Assembly (NCBI GenBank): GCA_017421945.1
Contig: JAFOHD010000011.1
Coordinates: 1 to 47,343 of the forward strand
Direction of reading: 5' to 3'
Source of the DNA: Alistipes sp.
GTDB taxonomy: Bacteria; Bacteroidota; Bacteroidia; Bacteroidales; Rikenellaceae
DNA: 47,343 nt
The position numbers and the translations under genes are program-made. Below the pieces are notes generated by a model. That model had not been told where the DNA came from. It ran no database searches and saw only the letters and a program-made list of their open reading frames with translations. Shown here in pieces: positions 41,432 through 47,343 of this stretch (positions are counted from its first letter, which is position 1; every line of letters begins with the position of its first letter).

Positions 41432-42430
41432 TTAATACTCCGACAGCTCGCGTTTGATTTTCAGGGTGTGACCCAGGTCCTCGAGCTCGTAGATGTGGGC
41501 ACGTTCCTTACCACCGGGCGAGTTGGGCGAGTGCAGTACAAGGCATAGGCGTCCCTCAAAGTCGCGGAATATCATGCTGTGGCCTCCGTTTACAAACAAA
41601 GGGTCGCGCTGCTGACGCCATGGGCCTGCGACCTTACCCGTGTCGGACTCGGCAATACCCACAGCATAGGGACCATTGAAGAAGCTCGACCACACCATGA
41701 GCAGTTTGCCTGTCTTGGTACGATAGAGGAAGCATCCATCAGTCACATAGGTAGTTAGGCCGTCTGCGCGCGCCGAACCTGTTGACCACTCGGCTGCCGA
41801 GGCGCAGAACAGACGCTGATGCTCGCCCACCGTGGCCGACAAGTCCTTCTTAAGTTCAACCACATCCATCTCGCCATCAATGGTTTCAACCCACTCGTGG
41901 CAATAAATCATATAAGGCTTGCCATCCTCAACCCACAACGTACCATCAAGGCACATCTCATCAAGTGGCGTATGAGGCTGCTTGCTCTCAAACGGAAGGA
42001 ATGGCCCTTCGGGACTTTTCGACCAGAATATCTGCGTAGCACGATGGTTGTAGGCGGGGTGTCCCGGCTTTGGACCCTTCCAGCGCACATCGCTGTTGAG
42101 GGTAGCAAAAAGATAATATTTTCCCTTGTACTTATGCACCTCGGGAGCCCACACGCCACCCGTAATCCAATTATCATGTGGCACTTCAAATACCCGCACG
42201 GGGCCCTCCCAGGTCTTCATGTCACGGCTCTTCCATGCCACAACACCTCCATACCACTTGCCATCGTGCTGCGTTGATGAGGATTGATACATGTAATAGA
42301 CTCCCTGTTTGGCATCGGGCAGGATGTAGGGGTCACGTATGTTGATGTCCTGCAACTTCACAGTGTTGGTCTGGGCAAAGACTCCGAGCGACATCACACA
42401 CATCAGAGCCGAAATAAATAGCTGTTTCAT
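41432..42430 (-). CDS. Secreted GH43-family glycosidase
   Basis: A 332-residue exported five-bladed beta-propeller hydrolase. The signal peptide is residues 1-19 (cleavage after FAQ). The general-base Asp lies in INIRDPYIL near 29-37, followed by WAPEVHKYKGKYYLFA near 93-108. LDGTLWVEDGKPYMIY near 160-175 holds the pKa-modulating Asp; TDGCFLYRTKTGKLLMVW and GGHSMIFR follow further on. Substrate is probably an alpha-L-arabinofuranoside or beta-xyloside; the subfamily cannot be fixed here. It lies 20 nt after uvrC on the same strand, so it may share that transcript. The GH127 gene 8 kb away would complement it in arabinan use. Confidence 0.88.
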   Translation of the reverse strand: MKQLFISALMCVMSLGVFAQTNTVKLQDINIRDPYILPDAKQGVYYMYQSSSTQHDGKWYGGVVAWKSRDMKTWEGPVRVFEVPHDNWITGGVWAPEVHKYKGKYYLFATLNSDVRWKGPKPGHPAYNHRATQIFWSKSPEGPFLPFESKQPHTPLDEMCLDGTLWVEDGKPYMIYCHEWVETIDGEMDVVELKKDLSATVGEHQRLFCASAAEWSTGSARADGLTTYVTDGCFLYRTKTGKLLMVWSSFFNGPYAVGIAESDTGKVAGPWRQQRDPLFVNGGHSMIFRDFEGRLCLVLHSPNSPGGKERAHIYELEDLGHTLKIKRELSEY

Positions 42431-42450
42431 ATAATAAATTTATTAGGTTC

Positions 42451-44283
42451 TCATTCTACATTTTCATCTGCGGGAGTAGCAAAATAGGCCACGATGGCTT
42501 GCGCACGCTTCAGCCCCACAACCTCGGCAAGTTCATCTATGCTCGCCTCACGCACACGGCTGACCGTTCTGAAGCGTTTTAGCAGAGCGTTGAGACTCTT
42601 TGCGCCAATGCCCTCAATCTGCTCCAGCTCGCTGTTTATAAATGCCTTGCTACGTTTCTGGCGATGGAACGTGATGCCGAAGCGGTGAGCCTCGTCACGT
42701 ATATGACACACCACCTTCAGCGGCTCGCCCGTGCGACTCAGGTAGTAAGGCATGGGGTCGTCAGGGAAGAAAATCTCCTCAATACGCTTCGCCAGGCCTA
42801 CGATAGGTACTCGGTTTTCGATACCCAAAGCACACAACACCTCATAGGCACTTGACAACTGACCCTTGCCACCATCGACAATAATCAGGTCGGGCAGCTC
42901 GGCTCCCTCCTCAAGCAATCGGGAGTAGCGGCGATAGACTATCTCACGCATTGAGGCGAAGTCGTCGGGCCCGACAACGGTCTTTACATTGAAATGACGA
43001 TACTCCTTGCGCGAGGGTTTGCCATCACGAAACACGACACACGATGCCACAGGGTTTGTGCCTTGCAGGTTTGAGTTATCGAAGCACTCGATGTGGCGAG
43101 GCTGGCGGTCGAGGTGCAGCTCCTTCTGCATGGCATTCATCAGTCGCTCAGTGTGACGCTCGGGATTCTTTATCTCGAGGTTTTTCATCTGCTCGGCACG
43201 GTAGATGCGTGCGCTCTTGAGCGAGAACTCCAGCAGGTCGGCCTTCTCGCCACGCTTGGGGACGGTGAAGGTGACACCATCGAAGAGGATTGCCGCCGAG
43301 GGCAGAAAAGGTACAATCACCTCACGCGACAAATCGTGCGAGATGTTCTCAACAATGTACTGTATCGCTGTTGATAGCATATCCTCCGGTGTGGCATCCA
43401 CTCCCGTTGTAAGGCGCACCGTATGCAGGGCCACCACAGAGCCTCGGCGCAGACGTATGAAGTTGCAATAGGCCACATCGTCATCCTCAAGGAGCGAGAA
43501 TATGTCACAATCAACAATCTTGGCGCTCACAATAACCGAGCGGCTCTGGTAATTCTCAAGCGCATCCAGACGCTGCTTGAAACGCTGCGCAACCTCAAAC
43601 TTAAGCTCCGCAGCCGCCTGCTGCATATTCTGCTCCAGATACTTGCGCACGGGACGCAAATCACCCTTCAGCACATCCCTGACCATCGCGAGCAGCTCGG
43701 CATACTCCTCCTCACCCACCGCTCCCACGCATGGGGCTTTACAGTTGCCAAGATGATATTGCAGGCATACACCATACTTGCCCTTTGCGATGTTCTGCGG
43801 CGAGAGATTGAGCTTGCAGGTGCGCAGAGGCACGACCTCGCGTATAAACTCCAGAATGGAGCGTTGCATCGAGATTGAGCCATAGGGCCCGAAATACTGC
43901 GAACCATCGTGATGCACTATGCGTGTGGACTCCACACGGGGAAAATTCTCACGGCGCACAACAATCCACGGGTAGGTCTTATCGTCCTTGAGCAGAATAT
44001 TGTAGCGTGGTTGCAGGCTCTTTATCAGCGAATTTTCAAGCAGCAACGCATCCTGCTCGCTACCCACGACAATGTGCTTTATGGCACATATCTGCTTAAC
44101 CAGCACTCGCACCTTGGCCGAGTGGTCGCGACTATTGACAAAATAGGACGACACACGCTTCTTGAGCGACTTTGCCTTGCCGACATAAATCACCTTGCCG
44201 TCACGGTCAAGAAACTGATACACACCCGGTTCAAGTGGCAATGCCGCCACCTGCTCCATAACCATATCTTCACGACTGCTCAT
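42451..44283 (-). CDS. uvrC: Excinuclease ABC subunit C
   Basis: Dual-incision nuclease of nucleotide excision repair, acting with UvrA and UvrB. The 610-residue protein has a GIY-YIG 3'-incision domain at 15-95 (PGVYQFLDRDGKVIYVGKAK). A Cys-containing linker follows (GVCLQYHLGNCKAPC), then a UVR motif near 205-240 for UvrB contact. The RNase H-like 5'-incision domain has IECFDNSNLQGT and LIIVDGGKGQLSSA. Tandem helix-hairpin-helix motifs are at the end (QIEGIGAKSLNALLKRF). It starts 3 nt after the stop of fau and is followed by GH43. Confidence 0.97.
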   Translation of the reverse strand: MSSREDMVMEQVAALPLEPGVYQFLDRDGKVIYVGKAKSLKKRVSSYFVNSRDHSAKVRVLVKQICAIKHIVVGSEQDALLLENSLIKSLQPRYNILLKDDKTYPWIVVRRENFPRVESTRIVHHDGSQYFGPYGSISMQRSILEFIREVVPLRTCKLNLSPQNIAKGKYGVCLQYHLGNCKAPCVGAVGEEEYAELLAMVRDVLKGDLRPVRKYLEQNMQQAAAELKFEVAQRFKQRLDALENYQSRSVIVSAKIVDCDIFSLLEDDDVAYCNFIRLRRGSVVALHTVRLTTGVDATPEDMLSTAIQYIVENISHDLSREVIVPFLPSAAILFDGVTFTVPKRGEKADLLEFSLKSARIYRAEQMKNLEIKNPERHTERLMNAMQKELHLDRQPRHIECFDNSNLQGTNPVASCVVFRDGKPSRKEYRHFNVKTVVGPDDFASMREIVYRRYSRLLEEGAELPDLIIVDGGKGQLSSAYEVLCALGIENRVPIVGLAKRIEEIFFPDDPMPYYLSRTGEPLKVVCHIRDEAHRFGITFHRQKRSKAFINSELEQIEGIGAKSLNALLKRFRTVSRVREASIDELAEVVGLKRAQAIVAYFATPADENVE

Positions 44284-44286
44284 TGT

Positions 44287-44826
44287 CTAAAACTGCTCGT
44301 TACAACCACTTATAACCATATCCATCGCCCTGTCGTGAGGCTCCACAGGGAGTTCCGCCAACAGTTGATGGGCATAACACACACCCACGCAAAACGCCCG
44401 AAAGCCCTTGCGCGACAGATACTTATCATAATAACCTTTGCCCCGACCCAGACGGCTGCCCCCAGAGGTGAATGCCACACCGGGCACCACCATAAGGTCG
44501 ATATCCTCCACGCGGCATGGAGCCCCACCCTGCGGCTCAAGGATTCCGAAAGCACCCGTTGCCATTGAGGCGGAGCAGAAATCATAGAACTCCATATCCT
44601 CGCCCGCAACACGTGGCAACACCACCCTGCACGAGAGCTCCGACACCAGCCCGGCAATCTGCACCTCGTCTGACAATGGCGAAAAAAGAGCCACAACCCG
44701 AGGCCTGCGCTGCGCAATAATCACTCGCAACTGCTCAACCACGCAAAGGCTCTGTTTTGAACTCTCTCCCTCGGGAAGGGCCTTTGTCAAGAGTTTTATG
44801 TTACGCCTAAGCTCTGTTTTCTCCAT
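44287..44826 (-). CDS. fau: 5-formyltetrahydrofolate cyclo-ligase
   Basis: Converts 5-formyl-THF to 5,10-methenyl-THF with ATP, returning stored folate to the one-carbon pool used by metF, thyA and metH elsewhere in the window. The 179-residue protein begins with KTELRRNIK, the basic N-terminal helix. It has the ATP/phosphate-binding signature GSRLGRGKGYYDKYL near 122-136 and the preceding DLMVVPGVAF. I start at MEKTELRRNIK; an alternative ATG 30 nt upstream (MAKSNFK) is possible. It is the first gene of the fau-uvrC unit. Confidence 0.92.
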   Translation of the reverse strand: MEKTELRRNIKLLTKALPEGESSKQSLCVVEQLRVIIAQRRPRVVALFSPLSDEVQIAGLVSELSCRVVLPRVAGEDMEFYDFCSASMATGAFGILEPQGGAPCRVEDIDLMVVPGVAFTSGGSRLGRGKGYYDKYLSRKGFRAFCVGVCYAHQLLAELPVEPHDRAMDMVISGCNEQF

Positions 44827-44875
44827 TTTATCGCACTTAAAATTGCTTTTTGCCATAATTTCGATGGCATTTTTA

Positions 44876-44905
44876 TTGTTATTGAGCAAACAATTATTAT
44901 CTTTG
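44876..44905 (+). promoter_or_regulatory. Promoter of the sdhCA operon
   Basis: TTG (44876-44878), 19-nt spacer, TATCTTTG (44898-44905). The 5' leader is about 66 nt. Confidence 0.7.
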
Positions 44906-44977
44906 CACTAACTATGCAGACTCAATTGTTGCAAATTCACAAACAAAAATACATAAAATAAACTTAATCTTTACATT

Positions 44978-45736
44978 ATGAGCTGTTTTTTACTGAATTC
45001 ATCTCTCGGAAAGAAGTTGGTGATGAGTATAACAGGCTGTGCCCTTGTACTCTTCCTTCTGTTCCACATGGCAATGAACCTTGTAGCATTGGTTAGCCCT
45101 AAAGCCTACAACTTGGTTTGTAGTTTCCTGGGTGATAACTGGTATGCAGTAGTCGCAACCGTAGGTTTGGCTGCTTTGGTGGTATTGCACTTTGTTTTCG
45201 CTTTGATTCTCACTTGGAACAACTATCGCGCCCGCGGTACTCAGCGTTATGCTGTGACCGTAAACGAGCCAGGTGTTGAGTGGGCTTCAAAGAACATGCT
45301 TTTGTTGGGCTTCATCGTTGTGTTGGGCCTTGGTCTGCACCTTTGCCACTTCTGGTCAAAGATGATGTTCGTTGAGCTTATGGGCCAGCACCAGAACAGC
45401 CTTGGCTATGATCCTGAAAACGGAGCTGCACTTATCGCTTACACATTCAAGCAGTGGCACAACGTAGTACTCTACTTGGTATGGCTGGCAGCTTTGTGGT
45501 TGCACCTCAACCATGGCGTATGGTCTATGTTCCAGACAGCAGGTTGGGCTAACGACACTTGGTATCCACGCCTGAAGTGTGGTGCGAAAATCGTATCTAC
45601 ATTGATTATCCTGGGCTTTGCTGCTGTGATTATCGCTTACTATGTTTGCCCATGCTATGCAGAGGCTGCATTTGAGACTCTGGGTGATGCCGCTGAGGCT
45701 TGCACCGAGGCTTGCTGCGCAGGTCACGCACACTAA
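44978..45736 (+). CDS. sdhC: Succinate dehydrogenase/fumarate reductase cytochrome b subunit
   Basis: Membrane anchor that binds heme b and menaquinone for the SdhCAB complex. The 252-residue protein has five hydrophobic helices with conserved His residues in LLFHMAMN (near 30), LVVLHFVF (near 70), LHLCHF (near 112) and ALWLHLNHG (near 175), as in the one-subunit b558 type of Bacteroidetes and Bacillus. An unusual C-terminal tail after the last helix contains five Cys and two His in about 29 residues (CPCYAEA, CTEACCAGHAH). The sdhA gene follows by 32 nt; sdhB is lost beyond the join. Confidence 0.93.
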   Translation: MSCFLLNSSLGKKLVMSITGCALVLFLLFHMAMNLVALVSPKAYNLVCSFLGDNWYAVVATVGLAALVVLHFVFALILTWNNYRARGTQRYAVTVNEPGVEWASKNMLLLGFIVVLGLGLHLCHFWSKMMFVELMGQHQNSLGYDPENGAALIAYTFKQWHNVVLYLVWLAALWLHLNHGVWSMFQTAGWANDTWYPRLKCGAKIVSTLIILGFAAVIIAYYVCPCYAEAAFETLGDAAEACTEACCAGHAH

Positions 45737-45768
45737 TATTCATTTTGAACAATTAAAAACAGACAAAT

Positions 45769-46431
45769 ATGGCTTTAAAGTTAGATTCTAAAATTCCTGC
45801 TGGTGCGTTGGCCGACAAGTGGAGCAACCACAAGGCAGCAATCAAGGTCGTAAGCCCCGCAAACAAGCGTAAGCTCGACATCATCATCGTCGGTACAGGT
45901 CTTGGTGGTGCATCCGCTGCTGCTTCATTGGGCGAGATGGGCTACAACGTAAAGGTATTCTGCATTCAGGATTCTCCTCGTCGTGCGCACTCTATCGCAG
46001 CACAGGGAGGTATCAACGCGGCGAAGAATTACCAGAACGATAACGACTCGGTATATCGTCTTTTCTATGACACCATCAAGGGTGGTGACTACCGCGCACG
46101 TGAGGCTAACGTTTATCGTCTGGCCGAGGTTTCTAACCTTATCATCGACCAGTGCGTAGCTCAGGGTGTGCCTTTCGCACGTGAGTACGGCGGTCTTTTG
46201 GCTAACCGTTCGTTCGGTGGCGCACAGGTATCACGTACATTCTACGCCCGCGGTCAGACCGGTCAGCAGTTGTTGCTGGGTGCTTATGCAGCCTTGAACA
46301 AGGAGATTGCAGCAGGTTCGGTAAAGAGCTACCCACGTCATGAGATGCTGGACATCGTTGTTGATGAGAAGACCGGCGAGGCTAAGGGTATCATCGCTCG
46401 TAACCTGGTGACAGGTGAGCTGGAGCGTCAT
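45769..46431 (+). pseudogene. sdhA: Succinate dehydrogenase/fumarate reductase flavoprotein, truncated by a chimeric join
   Basis: Only the first 221 of roughly 650 expected residues are present. They look intact: FAD fold [20 protein letters not shown] near 43, the covalent-FAD His at about 74 in [28 protein letters not shown], and the flavin-domain segment [12 protein letters not shown]. After residue 221 the frame continues to a stop at 46506, but those residues have no similarity to SdhA. They read through the opposite strand of a foreign rnhB. So this is a partial copy caused by the join at GATC 46433-46436, not natural decay. Confidence 0.9.
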
Positions 46432-46657
46432 GGATCTCCTCGCGGCGTTTGGCGCTCAGCTTCTTGCTGTCATCCACCCATTCGTGCAAAGGCTCGGCAG
46501 GCATAATCACGCAGGCAGTCACAACATTACCCGCTAGCGGTCCTCTGCCCACTTCATCCATCCCAGCCAGAGAAACGCCAAAACCGGGACAGCTCTGGTC
46601 AAAAGCTACCAACTCGCGAAAATGGGCCAGTCTTTTTTCAGAGGGTTTGATCACCAT
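46432..46657 (-). CDS. rnhB: Ribonuclease HII, partial (3' end missing), foreign segment
   Basis: The first 75 or so residues of RNase HII, which removes ribonucleotides and RNA primers from DNA. The N-terminus carries the catalytic signature [13 protein letters not shown] near 31-43 (Asp-Glu pair), then [15 protein letters not shown] near 59. The gene is cut at the join near 46432, losing the later catalytic Asp residues. I start at ATG 46657 because an AAGGAGG ribosome binding site lies 9 nt upstream. Its start overlaps the end of rbgA by 20 nt, the usual rbgA-rnhB order of Firmicutes. Confidence 0.9.
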
Positions 46658-47343
46658 CAGAAGGTTCCTCCTTGGGGATTCTGGGGGCTTCCTCAAGAGT
46701 GATCTTCCCCACCTTGCCCTCTCTGAATTCATCCAGAATCACCGAGCAGGCACGATCGTAATCATATTCGCCGCCACGCATCAAAAACCCGCGTCCACGG
46801 CACACTTCATCCAAAAGAGCATAGCTCTCAGCATCAACATTTTTGATCTTATATCGTTCAGCCGTTCTCTGCGGCATCACAGTCAGCAGATCACGAAGCA
46901 AGTGAACACAAAGCTCATACTGGTCATATACAGCATCCTTGATCGTTCCGATATACGCCAGACGGGTCGCTGCAAGCTGATCGTTCAGTTTCGGCCAGAG
47001 CATACCTGGTGTATCCAGCACTTCCAGGTAAGGCGATACTTTCACCCACTGATTGCTTTTGGTAACGCCAGGACGGTCTCCAGTCTGTGCGATATTTCCG
47101 CCGTAAAGACGATTGATAAATGTGCTCTTGCCAACGTTAGGCACGCCAACAACCATTGCGCGAAGCGTTTTCTGAATGCCTCGCCGCTTATTGCGTTCCA
47201 GCACATCCTTTGCAGCCGTTTCAATCAGCTGACGAGCCTGCTTGGTTTTTTGAGGACTCTTGTCATACGCCATGGCTTCAATGCCTGTCCCCTTGAAATA
47301 CGAAAGCCACTGCTGGGTTTTGCTGTTTTCTGCCAGATCAGCT
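46638..47343 (-). CDS. rbgA: Ribosome biogenesis GTPase RbgA (YlqF), partial at window edge
   Basis: Circularly permuted GTPase that assists late 50S subunit assembly. About 234 C-terminal residues are visible; the frame is open to the window end. There the residues ADL match the end of the G4 NKADL motif, so only the N-terminal third is missing. Visible motifs in permuted order are G1 [14 protein letters not shown], the [13 protein letters not shown] switch and G3 DTPGMLWP, followed by the helical C-terminal RNA-binding domain. Codon choice and the neighbour rnhB with a strong ribosome binding site suit Firmicutes, not the Bacteroidales segment to the left. Confidence 0.92.
   Translation of the reverse strand, partial: ADLAENSKTQQWLSYFKGTGIEAMAYDKSPQKTKQARQLIETAAKDVLERNKRRGIQKTLRAMVVGVPNVGKSTFINRLYGGNIAQTGDRPGVTKSNQWVKVSPYLEVLDTPGMLWPKLNDQLAATRLAYIGTIKDAVYDQYELCVHLLRDLLTVMPQRTAERYKIKNVDAESYALLDEVCRGRGFLMRGGEYDYDRACSVILDEFREGKVGKITLEEAPRIPKEEPSDGDQTL
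46667..46673 (-). promoter_or_regulatory. Strong Shine-Dalgarno of rnhB
   Basis: Minus-strand AAGGAGG, 9 nt before the rnhB ATG. It contrasts with the near absence of such sites before genes left of 46,431 and supports a different source organism. Confidence 0.8.

Noticed and set aside
46391..46506. Natural SdhA fusion or alternative C-terminus after residue 221
   Set aside because: The extra residues are the reverse-strand reading of rnhB, and both genes are conserved enzymes broken at the same base; a join artefact explains it better.
1..47343. CRISPR array, insertion sequences, phage or plasmid genes
   Set aside because: No regularly spaced repeats, transposase, integrase or replication genes were found on either strand.

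Overview
The window is almost entirely one Bacteroidales chromosome segment, positions 1 to about 46,431. After that comes a short foreign-looking end, from about 46,432 to 47,343, with Firmicutes (Clostridia-like) gene content. The Bacteroidales assignment rests on several things. Many gene starts sit behind TTTG-N19/20-TAnnTTTG promoters. Shine-Dalgarno sequences are largely absent. Family content is typical of the group: DUF4290, PspC/GIN-domain operon, TlpA-like lipoprotein with a DUF4369-type N-terminus, WG-repeat lipoprotein, secreted GH127 and GH43 enzymes, and a one-piece cytochrome b558-type SdhC. The Hdr-like cluster makes Rikenellaceae/Alistipes-type organisms plausible, but the genus cannot be fixed from sequence reading alone.

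Layout. 1-4.7 kb, minus strand: pheT, then an EamA-type transporter and a UbiA-family prenyltransferase. 4.7-8.5 kb, plus: lepA and an acyl-CoA synthetase, followed by tRNA-Gly(CCC). 8.7-16.1 kb: a minus-strand MFS transporter divergent from metF-metH, then a glutamine synthetase with its own promoter. 16.3-19.6 kb: an envelope module PspC / PadR / GIN-domain protein / PspC, closed by a strong terminator. 19.7-21.6 kb: pfkA, a probable small membrane protein, and a convergent WG-repeat lipoprotein. 21.7-23.8 kb, minus: a surface-polysaccharide acyltransferase and a GT2 glycosyltransferase. 23.9-27.1 kb: nhaC and a HAD phosphatase facing an atypical sigma-54 activator. 27.3-33.4 kb: DUF4290, a TlpA-like lipoprotein, lpxH, thyA, folA and a GH127 enzyme. 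33.5-38.5 kb: a five-gene membrane-linked heterodisulfide-reductase-like cluster. 38.6 kb: initiator tRNA-Met. 39.1-44.8 kb: an unrecognised secreted 704-residue protein, then minus-strand fau, uvrC and GH43. 45-46.4 kb: sdhC and a broken sdhA.

How the genes fit together. Folate and one-carbon metabolism recurs (metF, metH, thyA, folA, fau). Menaquinone-linked respiration is represented by the UbiA-family enzyme, SdhC/SdhA and the Hdr-like membrane complex. The Hdr-like cluster is the best candidate for an under-described system: no CoM/CoB chemistry is expected in this organism, yet it has five tightly packed genes. These encode two HdrC-like proteins, an HdrB-like protein, a very short HdrA-like flavoprotein, and a fusion of a heme-b-type membrane domain with an HdrD-like domain. 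Its promoter is embedded in the left arm of a terminator-like hairpin.

Caution on the right end. sdhA stops matching its family at residue 221. At a GATC site the sequence changes into the 3'-truncated rnhB of an rbgA-rnhB pair on the opposite strand, which carries a classical AAGGAGG ribosome binding site. This looks like a chimeric join (cloning, ligation or assembly) rather than biology. Genes right of 46,431 should not be attributed to the same organism.
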